DNA of 64,000 nt from Pseudoalteromonas xiamenensis (GTDB taxonomy: Bacteria; Pseudomonadota; Gammaproteobacteria; Enterobacterales; Alteromonadaceae). The stretch lies in the NCBI RefSeq assembly GCF_042431545.1, contig NZ_JBHLYX010000029.1; one strand, written 5' to 3'. The notes beneath the pieces are model-generated. The model did not search any database, was not told the DNA's origin, and saw nothing but the letters and a program-made list of their open reading frames with translations. A program made the position numbers and the translations under genes. Below are positions 50,652 through 58,963 of this stretch, in pieces (the first letter of the stretch is position 1; every line of letters begins with the position of its first letter).

Positions 50652-51372
50652 GTATTAAGCTCCTTTGTTGAGATTTCAACGCAACGAATGCGACGATAAA
50701 CGCGGCAAGACCAAGCAGTAACCATTGCAAGGCATAGGCAAAATGTTTCTGTGCTGGCATCGTCGAAATTTGGAAATGAGGGGTAAGATTCGAATTCAAT
50801 TGATCCGAGGCATAGGCGATCATCGGCAATATGGGACGCTTTAACTGTCGCTCAAAAAAAGAAAGATCAATAAACTGAACTAGTTGTGGAAATGTGGGAT
50901 TCTGATCAGGTTCATCCGCTAACGTAAACCCCTTGAGATCTCTTGTTTTAAGTATCGAGGTAAAGGTTGTCGTTAAACTTGCTACGCTCGGGAGATCTGA
51001 TGGTGCTTCACGAAGCCCCTGCGCGGGAACAAAACCCACATTCACTATAATCAACGCGTGATTTGACAACTCAAATGGCAAGAGCAAATCGAATCCTGAT
51101 TTACTCTGCACGACTTGATTGTCCAATAGCCACCAATGCCCCTCTACCCACCGCCCTTCTAGCATGGCAGCTTTACCATGTAGCGATTCGTTATTCACCA
51201 TAGGTAATGCATTTATATCGAGAACAGCGGCATCAGAGGTCGCCAGCAAAGCTTCCTTTTCAACGCCACGCCGATATTGCCATATTGCAAGACACAGGCA
51301 GGTAATGACAACGCATATAGCTGCCAAAACCATCCAACTTGCACTACGCTTAGAAGAATCAATGTTACTCAT
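50641..51372 (-). CDS. SURF1-family oxidase assembly protein
   Basis: 243 residues with membrane helices at about 13-31 and 212-231 enclosing a periplasmic domain, the SURF1/Shy1 plan. Conserved pieces are the GRWVEGHWWLLDNQ and NVGFVPAQGLRE segments. SURF1 helps insert heme A into subunit I. It starts divergently from the small gene at 51384 and leads the assembly group SURF1, SCO-like, ctaA, ctaB, SCO1. Confidence 0.92.
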   Translation of the reverse strand: MSNIDSSKRSASWMVLAAICVVITCLCLAIWQYRRGVEKEALLATSDAAVLDINALPMVNNESLHGKAAMLEGRWVEGHWWLLDNQVVQSKSGFDLLLPFELSNHALIIVNVGFVPAQGLREAPSDLPSVASLTTTFTSILKTRDLKGFTLADEPDQNPTFPQLVQFIDLSFFERQLKRPILPMIAYASDQLNSNLTPHFQISTMPAQKHFAYALQWLLLGLAAFIVAFVALKSQQRSLIHEE

Positions 51373-51383
51373 GTAGGCACTCT

Positions 51384-51695
51384 ATGATTATTAAAATTAT
51401 TATCGTGCTCTTGCTCGGCTTCGTATTGTTCAATCTGTTTCGCGCGCTTTTTCTTATGGTCAGTGGAAAAGCGGGCGATAAGCCGATGTCCTATTTTTTG
51501 GGAAGACGCGTCCTATTTTCTGCCATTGTGCTTGCTTTCATTTTAGTTGCGGCAAAATTGGGGTTGATCCACTTCAACCCCAATCCACACCACGTCAAAG
51601 AACGTACACAAACACAAACAAACATAGCCACACCACATCAACAAAATGCCAGTACCAAGCTGCTGCTTGGAACGCGAAATGTTGTTTGCTGTTGA
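51384..51695 (+). CDS. DUF2909-type small membrane protein
   Basis: 103 residues as the frame stands. Two helices at about 2-25 and 47-65 with LGRRV between them match the short DUF2909 family found in oxidase loci. The family usually ends soon after the second helix (about 70 residues); here the frame continues through a polar, glutamine-rich tail that lies antisense to the last 101 bases of ctaE. The tail may be a translated extension after loss of the original stop. It is the only plus-strand gene inside the oxidase locus. Confidence 0.7.
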   Translation: MIIKIIIVLLLGFVLFNLFRALFLMVSGKAGDKPMSYFLGRRVLFSAIVLAFILVAAKLGLIHFNPNPHHVKERTQTQTNIATPHQQNASTKLLLGTRNVVCC

Positions 51696-52476
51696 GGTGA
51701 CCATTGAAAATGCGCAACCACACGACCGTAAGGAGAATTGTCCCGAGCGTCACGTGCATGCCGTGAAATCCCGTTAGCATAAAGAACGTGTTGCCATAGA
51801 TACCTGATTGCAGCGTCAAACCAAGCTCGTGATAAGCATGCATGTATTCTTCAACTTGAAGTGCAAGGAAGCTAATTCCAAGCGCAATAGTTAAGCCCAT
51901 GAATAACTTAACCTGACCGCGCTTATCTTGCTCAAGCGCCTGATGGGCAAAATGGATAGTGACGGACGAGATCAGTAACACTAAGGTATTCACCAGTGGT
52001 AACCCTTTCCACTCCATCGCTTGTGTCACTTCACCGCCTGGTGTCGTCAGCAATGGCCAAATGGCCTCGAAGGTCGGCCACAATACTTCGTTTGTCATCG
52101 CATTGTTACTGCCACCGCCAAGCCATGGCACTGAAAACACGCGAGCGTAGAAAAGTGCTCCAAAAAACGCTAAGAAAAACATCACCTCAGAAAAGATAAA
52201 CCAGCTCATTCCTTGTCGAAACGACTGGTCCATTTGTTTTGAGTAAAGGCCGCCTTGCGATTCTGAAATCACATTTCTGAACCAACCGACCAACATAAAG
52301 AGCAAAATGGCTATCCCTGTAAACAGTAAATAGTGCCCATTCCCGCCCTCGCTGTTGTGTTGCATCACCGTCAGACCGGCACCAGAGGCAATAAAGAACA
52401 ACGCGACAGCGCCAACAATAGGCCACTGACTTTGCGCGGGTACGTAATAGTGTTGATAATCTGAATTACTCATCAC
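51595..52476 (-). CDS. ctaE: Cytochrome c oxidase subunit III
   Basis: 293 residues, seven membrane helices. The motifs WPTFEAIWPLLTTPGGE, SVTIHFAHQALEQ and the last-third FHGMHVTLGT...WYWHFVDVVWL are typical of CoxC. It stabilises subunit I. It follows ctaG with an 11-base overlap. Confidence 0.96.
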   Translation of the reverse strand: MMSNSDYQHYYVPAQSQWPIVGAVALFFIASGAGLTVMQHNSEGGNGHYLLFTGIAILLFMLVGWFRNVISESQGGLYSKQMDQSFRQGMSWFIFSEVMFFLAFFGALFYARVFSVPWLGGGSNNAMTNEVLWPTFEAIWPLLTTPGGEVTQAMEWKGLPLVNTLVLLISSVTIHFAHQALEQDKRGQVKLFMGLTIALGISFLALQVEEYMHAYHELGLTLQSGIYGNTFFMLTGFHGMHVTLGTILLTVVWLRIFNGHLNSKQHFAFQAAAWYWHFVDVVWLCLFVFVYVL

Positions 52477-53038
52477 TGTTCTCCATAGAAAACACCGGTT
52501 CTATCGGTGTTTCTAATACTAGTTGCTGACTTTGCTCAGTTATATCAAACAAGGTGTAAGACAAAGTCAGCTCTTCGATTTCATAAGGCAACGCGGTGTC
52601 TAGATAAAACATCAGTTCAAACGTTTGATGTTGGCCTGCTTCCATAGGTTGTTGGTTAAAACAAAAACAGGCCATTTTATGAAGATACTTAGAGGCAATT
52701 CCCGGTGATACCGAGGGGATCGCCTGCATTACACGTGCTTCTTGGCTTAGATTGGTCGCCGAAAAGGCCACTTTGGTAATTTCACCTGGTTGAATGGTGA
52801 CCTTAAAGTGCTCGGCTTGAACGGAGAAAGGCGCGCCTTGTTGAGCATGCGTAGTAAAACTGACATCAACAAACCTTTCGATGTCAATTTGTTGACTTGC
52901 TTGCGCCACTGCCAGACTCGGTTTTCCATTGAGCCCTGTCACTTGGCAAAACACGTCATAAAGCGGTACTAACGCAAAAGCAAATGCAAACATACCAAGG
53001 CTGGTAAGCACTAACTTTTTCAACAACGCGCCATGCAT
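52466..53038 (-). CDS. ctaG: Cytochrome c oxidase assembly protein CtaG/Cox11
   Basis: 190 residues. One N-terminal membrane helix (about 10-30) and a periplasmic Ig-like domain with the copper-binding CFCFNQQPM motif near residue 135. It supplies copper to the CuB site of subunit I. The start shares one base with the ctaD stop. Confidence 0.95.
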   Translation of the reverse strand: MHGALLKKLVLTSLGMFAFAFALVPLYDVFCQVTGLNGKPSLAVAQASQQIDIERFVDVSFTTHAQQGAPFSVQAEHFKVTIQPGEITKVAFSATNLSQEARVMQAIPSVSPGIASKYLHKMACFCFNQQPMEAGQHQTFELMFYLDTALPYEIEELTLSYTLFDITEQSQQLVLETPIEPVFSMENSDE

Positions 53039-54627
53039 TACTTGATCTCCGGCGGCGTACTAAAGGTGTGGTACGGTGCTGGAGAAGGGATTTCCCACTC
53101 TAACCCTTCAGCTCCATCCCACACTTTTGCCGGCGCAGGCTCGCCGCCTCTGGCGCATTTAAAGACGACATAAACAAACAACAATTGCGATAAACCAAAG
53201 GCGAACCCACCAAGGCTGATAATGGCATTGAAGTCGGCAAATTGCAGTGCGTAATCCGGAATACGTCTAGGCATCCCCGCAAGTCCTACGAAATGCATAG
53301 GGAAAAACAGCACATTGACACTAATTAACGATAACCAAAAGTGCCACTTGGCTAAGGTTTCGTTGTACATGTGCCCCGTCCATTTCGGAAGCCAATAGTA
53401 CGCCGCTGCCATTATCGAGAAGATGGCTCCGGTCACTAAGACATAATGAAAATGCGCAACCACAAAGTAAGTATCATGGTATTGGAAATCAGCCGGTGTG
53501 ATCGCGAGCATAAGCCCGGAAAAACCACCTAAGGTGAACAGCACAATAAAGGCTATGGAAAACAACATCGGCACTTCGAAACTAATCGCACCTCGCCACA
53601 TAGTCGCAACCCAATTGAATACTTTCACGCCAGTCGGTACAGAAATCAGCATCGTCGCATACATAAAGAAGAGCTCACCTGTCAGCGGCATACCGGTTGT
53701 AAACATATGATGGGCCCAGACAATGAACGACAATAGCGCAATTGATGCCGTCGCATACACCATAGAGGCATAACCAAAGAGTTTCTTACGTGAGAAAGTC
53801 GGCACTATCGTTGAGATCACACCAAAGGCAGGTAAAATCATGATGTACACTTCTGGATGACCAAAGAACCAGAAGATGTGCTGAAACATCACCGGATCTC
53901 CACCACCTGCGGCGTTGAAGAAGCTGGTGCCAAAGTATTTATCGGTTAACACCATCGTTACTGCACCTGCCAACACAGGCATTACGGCTATCAACAAAAA
54001 TGCAGTAATCAACCAAGTCCAAACAAATAAAGGCAGCTTCATCCACGTCATGCCAGGAGCACGAAGATTAACAATCGTCACGATTACGTTGATAGCACCC
54101 ATAATGGAACTCATGCCCATGATGTGAACTGCAAACACAAACAATGCCGTGTTGTCATTACTGTAAGTTGTAGAAAGCGGCGCATAGAACGTCCAACCAA
54201 ATGCCGGACCACCGCCTTCCATAAACAAACTGGCGAGTAGCATGATGAACGCAAAGGGTAAAATCCAAAAACTCCAGTTGTTCATGCGAGGCAGCGCCAT
54301 ATCTGGTGCGCCAATCATCATTGGCACCATCCAGTTTGCAAGACCGGTAAAGGCTGGCATTACGGCACCAAACACCATTATCAGCCCATGTACTGTCGTC
54401 ATTTGATTGAAGAAATGAGGTTCAACCAACTGCAATCCGGGTTGAAATAACTCAGCTCGGATCACCATGGCCATGGCACCACCAATGAGAAACATGGTCA
54501 ACGCAAAAATAAGATAGAGTGTACCGATGTCTTTGTGGTTAGTGGTAAAAATCCAACGTTTAAACCCCGATGGCGCGTGGTGATGGTCATCATGCCCATG
54601 ATCGTGCGGATTAACGATGCTACTCAT
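53038..54627 (-). CDS. ctaD: Cytochrome c oxidase subunit I
   Basis: 529 residues, twelve membrane helices. Heme and CuB ligands are visible in TTVHGLIMVFG, FWFFGHPEVYIMILPAFG, VWAHHMFTTG and VVAHFHYVL. The HPEVY and YVL tyrosine/histidine set marks an A1-type heme-copper oxidase. A His-rich cytoplasmic N terminus (DHGHDDHHH) precedes the core. Overlaps the ctaC stop by 4 bases. Confidence 0.97.
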   Translation of the reverse strand: MSSIVNPHDHGHDDHHHAPSGFKRWIFTTNHKDIGTLYLIFALTMFLIGGAMAMVIRAELFQPGLQLVEPHFFNQMTTVHGLIMVFGAVMPAFTGLANWMVPMMIGAPDMALPRMNNWSFWILPFAFIMLLASLFMEGGGPAFGWTFYAPLSTTYSNDNTALFVFAVHIMGMSSIMGAINVIVTIVNLRAPGMTWMKLPLFVWTWLITAFLLIAVMPVLAGAVTMVLTDKYFGTSFFNAAGGGDPVMFQHIFWFFGHPEVYIMILPAFGVISTIVPTFSRKKLFGYASMVYATASIALLSFIVWAHHMFTTGMPLTGELFFMYATMLISVPTGVKVFNWVATMWRGAISFEVPMLFSIAFIVLFTLGGFSGLMLAITPADFQYHDTYFVVAHFHYVLVTGAIFSIMAAAYYWLPKWTGHMYNETLAKWHFWLSLISVNVLFFPMHFVGLAGMPRRIPDYALQFADFNAIISLGGFAFGLSQLLFVYVVFKCARGGEPAPAKVWDGAEGLEWEIPSPAPYHTFSTPPEIK

Positions 54628-55769
54628 TGTCCTGCCTCCTTATCGGCATCCAGTCTCGCTTGTACTTGGCTTGGCTGTACTACATCGCCAGTGTCATTGC
54701 CCCAGCTATTTCGCTTGAATGTAACTACTCCTGCAATTTGTTTGATAGAGAGTTGTTTTGCAAAAGATTGCATTGCGGTGCCCGGACGACCATGAAGAAT
54801 AACGTCGATGTGATCATTAATAGGACCAAGTACTACTTTACTGCCTTTTAAGGCAGGGAAAACGCCAGGTAATCCCATACCGGTAGGTTGATGACACGCT
54901 GCACAGTAAGCCATGTAGACTTTCTCGCCCTCTGTCATTAGCTCCTCTTTAGATAAGGTTTGATCAAGCAATGCCGCACTAGCCGCCGCTGCCTGTTGTT
55001 TTTCAGCCTTTTTGTCTGAGAGCCACGTATCGAAAGATTCTGGTGACACCGCTTCGACAACAACGGGCATAAAGCCATGATCTTTACCGCACAATTCAGC
55101 ACATTGGCCACGGTAAGTACCTTCTTCATTTACGCGTGTCCACGCCTCATTGATGAAACCAGGATTGGCATCTTTCTTCACTGCGAAATCAGGTACCCAC
55201 CAAGAATGGATAACGTCATCAGAGGTCATTAAGAATCGAACTTTTTTTCCAGTTGGGATAACCAGCGGTTTATCTACTTCTAATAGATAATGTTCACCTT
55301 TTTCGGCTTTATCCGCGATTTGGTCCTGAGGTGTAGCGATAACGGAATAATAATCTACCCCTTCGCCCATGTATTCGTAGTGCCATTTCCACTGCGATCC
55401 GGTTATTTTGATGGTGATGTCTGCTTTAGAGGCATCTTCCATCGCAATTAAAGTTTTTGTTGCGGGCACAGCCATGGCAATTAAGATCACGAATGGAATC
55501 GCGGTCCAAAGAATTTCGACTTTGGTACTTTCATGGAACTGTGCGGGGGTTACCCCTTTTGATTTTCGATGATGGATAATTGCCCAGAACATAGCAGCAA
55601 ACACCACCACACCGATGACACAACAAATCAAGAAGATGGTCATGTGTAAGTCATAGACTTGCTGACTTATATCCGTAACCCCTTCTCTCATGTTGTAGGC
55701 GCTATTCGCGAGCGCCACTGTTGGTGCAATCCCTGCAAGCCAACCTACTGCAAACCGATACGCTTTCAT
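54624..55769 (-). CDS. ctaC: Cytochrome c oxidase subunit II with fused cytochrome c domain
   Basis: 381 residues. Signal peptide to about residue 21, two membrane helices (about 42-65 and 88-105), a cupredoxin domain with the CuA ligands in CAELCGKDHGFM, and a C-terminal cytochrome c domain with CAACH (near residue 300) and a later methionine. This makes it a caa3-type oxidase that takes electrons from its own attached heme c. First gene of ctaCDGE. Confidence 0.96.
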   Translation of the reverse strand: MKAYRFAVGWLAGIAPTVALANSAYNMREGVTDISQQVYDLHMTIFLICCVIGVVVFAAMFWAIIHHRKSKGVTPAQFHESTKVEILWTAIPFVILIAMAVPATKTLIAMEDASKADITIKITGSQWKWHYEYMGEGVDYYSVIATPQDQIADKAEKGEHYLLEVDKPLVIPTGKKVRFLMTSDDVIHSWWVPDFAVKKDANPGFINEAWTRVNEEGTYRGQCAELCGKDHGFMPVVVEAVSPESFDTWLSDKKAEKQQAAAASAALLDQTLSKEELMTEGEKVYMAYCAACHQPTGMGLPGVFPALKGSKVVLGPINDHIDVILHGRPGTAMQSFAKQLSIKQIAGVVTFKRNSWGNDTGDVVQPSQVQARLDADKEAGQ

Positions 55770-55833
55770 ATGACGTCTCCTTCAATTGCCTTACTAAGCG
55801 CGTTCAGGCAATCGTTATTATTATTGGATGACT

Positions 55834-55892
55834 GTCATAGTATGAGACCTAGGTCTTATACCAACTGCACGACTATTAACCAATTAGTCAAT
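55834..55892 (-). promoter_or_regulatory. Probable cox operon promoter with 12-bp palindrome
   Basis: On the minus strand TTGGTT, 17 bases and TATAAG could be a promoter for ctaCDGE. Immediately after the -10 comes AGACCTAGGTCT (55845-55856), a perfect palindrome overlapping the expected start site, where a bound repressor would block transcription. The rest of the gap to 56013 shows no gene; a 64-codon plus-strand frame there runs through a terminator and is not believed. Confidence 0.4.
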
Positions 55893-56013
55893 TTTTGAAC
55901 AATTAGCAAGTAATGAAGGTTAATATGTTATGAATGGGTGATTTTTTGCGATGGCTTGGAAATCTATCAAGTAATGAACAAGTTATAAGACGTTATTTGG
56001 AAAAACAAAATAA

Positions 56014-56044
56014 AAAGCCCTTCAAATTTGCGTTGAAGGGCTTT
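56014..56044 (-). terminator. Terminator of lexA
   Basis: A 12-bp stem AAAGCCCTTCAA and complement with a 7-base loop. On the minus strand it is followed by TTTTTATTTTG, 33 bases after the lexA stop. Confidence 0.88.
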
Positions 56045-56077
56045 AGAAAACTCACACTTTTAGCTGATTTAGCGGAA

Positions 56078-56695
56078 TTACATCCATTGATTATTTCTAA
56101 TCACGCCAACCGCCAGACCTTCCACTGAAAAACTTTCGTGTTCAAGGTCGACTTCTATCGGAGAAAAATCTTCATTTTCAGCATGTAAGTACACTTTCTT
56201 ACCAATTTTCTCAAAACGTTTAACCGTAACATCTTCTTCTACGCGCGCAACGACAACCTGTCCATTTTGTGCAACTTGCGTGCGGTGTACTGCGAGCAAA
56301 TCGCCATCTAAAATGCCGATATTCTTCATACTCATACCGTGTACGCGGAGCAAGTAATCAGCCATCGGTTTAAACATTTGTGCGTCAACTTTACAGTGGC
56401 TTTCGATGTGTTGCTCGGCCAAGATAGGTTCCCCTGCGGCGACACGACCTACAAGTGGTAGACCTAATTGTTCTGGTTCGTCTTCTTCAACTAAACGAAT
56501 ACCACGGCTGGCACCCGGAACCATTTCAATCACACCTTTTTTAGCAAGTGCTTTTAAATGTTCTTCAGCTGCGTTGGCGCTTTTAAAACCTAATGAATCT
56601 GCAATTTCTGCTCGCGTTGGCGGCATACCCGTATCGCGGATAAAAACCTTAATCAGTTCGAAAATTTGTTCTTGGCGTTTAGTTAACGGTCGCAT
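56078..56695 (-). CDS. lexA: SOS repressor LexA
   Basis: 205 residues. N-terminal winged helix (1-70) with recognition helix near RAEIADSLGFKSANAAEEHLKAL; cleavage site A87-G88 in GRVAAGEP; catalytic dyad S122 (GMSMKN) and K159 (TVKRF). RecA-stimulated self-cleavage releases SOS genes. It is preceded by two SOS boxes for autoregulation and is not followed by dinF, unlike E. coli. Confidence 0.97.
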   Translation of the reverse strand: MRPLTKRQEQIFELIKVFIRDTGMPPTRAEIADSLGFKSANAAEEHLKALAKKGVIEMVPGASRGIRLVEEDEPEQLGLPLVGRVAAGEPILAEQHIESHCKVDAQMFKPMADYLLRVHGMSMKNIGILDGDLLAVHRTQVAQNGQVVVARVEEDVTVKRFEKIGKKVYLHAENEDFSPIEVDLEHESFSVEGLAVGVIRNNQWM

Positions 56696-56699
56696 ATCA

Positions 56700-56715
56700 C
56701 TGGTTTTCCATACAG
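56700..56715 (-). promoter_or_regulatory. SOS box 1 (proximal) of lexA
   Basis: CTGTATGGAAAACCAG on the minus strand, 4 bases before the lexA start. It matches CTG-N10-CAG with one deviation from CTGT-N8-ACAG. Together with the distal box it reproduces the paired operators of E. coli lexA. Confidence 0.85.
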
Positions 56716-56724
56716 TACAATTAC

Positions 56725-56740
56725 CTGTGAGTATATACAG
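56725..56740 (-). promoter_or_regulatory. SOS box 2 (distal) of lexA
   Basis: CTGTATATACTCACAG on the minus strand, identical to one of the two SOS boxes of E. coli lexA. The boxes start 25 bases apart. LexA binding here gives autoregulation. Confidence 0.93.
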
Positions 56741-56797
56741 TTATTTGAAAATCGCAAATTTAATACCAAAGAACGTCCAGCCCACAATTAAAAATGA

Positions 56798-56821
56798 AAA
56801 AGCAGGTTTCATCCTGCTTTT
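56798..56821 (-). terminator. Terminator of the hydroxybutyrate operon
   Basis: Stem AAAAGCAGG / CCTGCTTTT with a 6-base loop; on the minus strand a T-rich tail follows. It lies 17 bases after the scoB stop codon. Confidence 0.88.
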
Positions 56822-56838
56822 CCGTCGTATTTGGCTGA

Positions 56839-57495
56839 TTAAAAGGTCATTTCGGGAATGTCTCCATCGACAACGAGTGCGCCGGCTGTTTTACGTACAA
56901 TTTCCTCGACACTGACTCCCGGTGCTCGTTCGAGTAAATAAAATGCGCCATTCTTTATTTCAAGCAACGCCAAATCAGTCAGCACTTTGTTTATACACCC
57001 AGCGCCCGTTAAGGGAAGTGAACACCGCTCAAGTACTTTCGATTCGCCAGCTTTATTGGCATGCGTCATCGTACAGATGATGTTTTTTGCGCCGGCGACC
57101 AAATCCATGGCGCCGCCCATGCCTTTCACTAACTTATTGGGGATCATCCAACTGGCGATATTACCGTACTGATCAACTTCAAATGCACCAAGTACGGTTA
57201 AGTCAACATGCCCGCCACGGATCATCGCAAAGCTTTCTGCTGAGCTAAAAATGGCAGCACCAGGCACCGTCGTCACGGTTTCTTTGCCTGCATTAATGAG
57301 ATCCGCGTCTAGTTCCGCATCCAATGGGTATGGCCCCATGCCAAGCAGTCCATTTTCAGATTGCAACATCACAGCCATGTCAGGTGGGACGTAATTCGCC
57401 ACTAGCGTTGGGATCCCGATACCTAAATTGACGTAATAACCATCCTGCAATTCTTTCGCTAAACGCATGGCCATTTGTTCTCTTGTTAATCCCAT
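56839..57495 (-). CDS. scoB: 3-oxoacid CoA-transferase subunit B
   Basis: 218 residues. The catalytic glutamate lies in the SENGLLGMGPYP motif near residue 47; GGHVDLTVLGAFEVDQYGNIASW is conserved in family I CoA-transferases. With ScoA it moves CoA from succinyl-CoA to acetoacetate, making acetoacetyl-CoA. It starts one base after scoA stops. Start selected at MGLTREQMAMRLAKEL, the usual N terminus. Confidence 0.94.
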   Translation of the reverse strand: MGLTREQMAMRLAKELQDGYYVNLGIGIPTLVANYVPPDMAVMLQSENGLLGMGPYPLDAELDADLINAGKETVTTVPGAAIFSSAESFAMIRGGHVDLTVLGAFEVDQYGNIASWMIPNKLVKGMGGAMDLVAGAKNIICTMTHANKAGESKVLERCSLPLTGAGCINKVLTDLALLEIKNGAFYLLERAPGVSVEEIVRKTAGALVVDGDIPEMTF

Positions 57496-57496
57496 A

Positions 57497-58195
57497 TCAT
57501 CCTCTCACCATGCGCTTTTCAATGCGTTTTTCGAATTGTCCTAGGATCACGCGGTCAACGTAAATACCTGGCGTGTGAATTTCGCTTGGCGCAATGTCCC
57601 CTGGTTCAACTATCTCTTCTACCTCCACCACCGTTATTTTCCCAGCCGTTGCTGCCATTGGATTGAAATTCATCGCCGTGTGACGGTAAATACAATTGCC
57701 AAAGCGGTCGGCTTTCCAGGCCTTAACAATTGCAAAATCACCCGTGATGCTCTCTTCCATCACGTATTCACGACCTTGAAACACTTTATGCGGTTTGCCT
57801 TCTGCGACCATTGTGCCAACGCCTGTCGCCGTGAAAAATGCCGGGATCCCAGCGCCGCCAGCGCGCATTTTTTCAGCGAGAGTGCCTTGTGGTGTCAACT
57901 CAACGTCTAAATCGCCATTCAACAACTGCTGTTCAAACAACGCATTTTCCCCCACATACGAAGCAATCATCTTTTTGATTTGCTTGTCTTCCAATAACAC
58001 ACCCAAACCAAATCCATCGACTCCACAGTTATTGGAAACAACCGTCAGTGCTTTTGTACCTTGTCGCTTGATTTCGGCAATGAGCCCTTCCGGAATTCCA
58101 CATAGTCCAAATCCACCAGCAATCACCGTCATGCCATCTTCGAGCCCGGCTAATGCCGCTTCGTAGGAATTAACCACTTTATCAAAACCTGCCAT
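57497..58195 (-). CDS. scoA: 3-oxoacid CoA-transferase subunit A
   Basis: 232 residues with the family I subunit A signature GGFGLCGIPEGLI near the N terminus, and FFTATGVGTMVAEGK and GRFG-type segments. Works with ScoB on acetoacetate/succinyl-CoA. It follows the dehydrogenase gene by 8 bases in the ketone-body operon. Confidence 0.94.
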   Translation of the reverse strand: MAGFDKVVNSYEAALAGLEDGMTVIAGGFGLCGIPEGLIAEIKRQGTKALTVVSNNCGVDGFGLGVLLEDKQIKKMIASYVGENALFEQQLLNGDLDVELTPQGTLAEKMRAGGAGIPAFFTATGVGTMVAEGKPHKVFQGREYVMEESITGDFAIVKAWKADRFGNCIYRHTAMNFNPMAATAGKITVVEVEEIVEPGDIAPSEIHTPGIYVDRVILGQFEKRIEKRMVRG

Positions 58196-58203
58196 ACGTA
58201 CTC

Positions 58204-58959
58204 CTATTGCACTGTCCAGCCGCCATCAATAACAATGGTTTGCCCTGTGATGTTTTTCGCCAGAGGGGCAACCAAAAATTGCACGCTATGGAAAATCTCG
58301 TCCACATCGATAAACGCTTTTTTGGGCATTGGGGCCAGCATAATACGGTCAACCACCTCTTGTTCACTCATACCATGTTCTTTGGCTTGTGCTGCAATTT
58401 GTTTTTCCACCAACGGCGTTTTTACATAAGCGGGGCAAATGGTATTTATTGTTATGTCGAACTCAGCAGTCTCAAGTGCCATCACTTTCGATAACCCAAG
58501 CAAACCATGTTTTGCCGCAACATAAGCCGATTTATATTTTGACGCCACCAGTGCGTGAATGGAGCCGATGTTAATGATGCGGCCGAAGTTCTGTTTGCGC
58601 ATTTGTGGCAATAACGCTTTGCTTAACATTGCGGGCCCCGTCAGCATAACGGCCTGCAACATTTCCCATTTATCGAGTGGATAATGTTCAAGGGCTTCAA
58701 CATGCTGGATACCCGCATTATTAATCAGAATATCAATGGAACCGAGCGCGTGGGTCAGAGGCTCGAAACTTGCGCTGTCCAACATGTTTAAGCCAATGCC
58801 TTGTGCCTTAAACCCTTTAGCAACAATCTCTTGAGCCGTCTGTTTTGCTTGTGCTTCATTAACATCACTCACTACAACGTCAAAGTCTAACGCCGCGAGT
58901 CGATGTGCAAGGTGCTGGCCGATGCCACTGGCTCCACCTGTAATTAAGACCTTCTTCAT
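58204..58959 (-). CDS. bdhA: 3-hydroxybutyrate dehydrogenase
   Basis: 251 residues, short-chain dehydrogenase. NAD-binding TGGASGIGQHLA at the N terminus, NNAG in the fourth strand, the catalytic serine in GSIHA and Y-x3-K in SAYVAAKHG. The IHALVASKYKSAYVAAKHGLLG region and C-terminal GQTIVIDGGWTVQ are characteristic of D-3-hydroxybutyrate dehydrogenase. It oxidises 3-hydroxybutyrate to acetoacetate, the substrate of the adjacent CoA-transferase. Confidence 0.92.
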   Translation of the reverse strand: MKKVLITGGASGIGQHLAHRLAALDFDVVVSDVNEAQAKQTAQEIVAKGFKAQGIGLNMLDSASFEPLTHALGSIDILINNAGIQHVEALEHYPLDKWEMLQAVMLTGPAMLSKALLPQMRKQNFGRIINIGSIHALVASKYKSAYVAAKHGLLGLSKVMALETAEFDITINTICPAYVKTPLVEKQIAAQAKEHGMSEQEVVDRIMLAPMPKKAFIDVDEIFHSVQFLVAPLAKNITGQTIVIDGGWTVQ

Positions 58960-58963
58960 CTCA

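Noticed and set aside
55934..56128. 64-codon plus-strand frame between ctaC and lexA
   Set aside because: It contains the lexA terminator and overlaps the lexA 3' end; no ribosome site.
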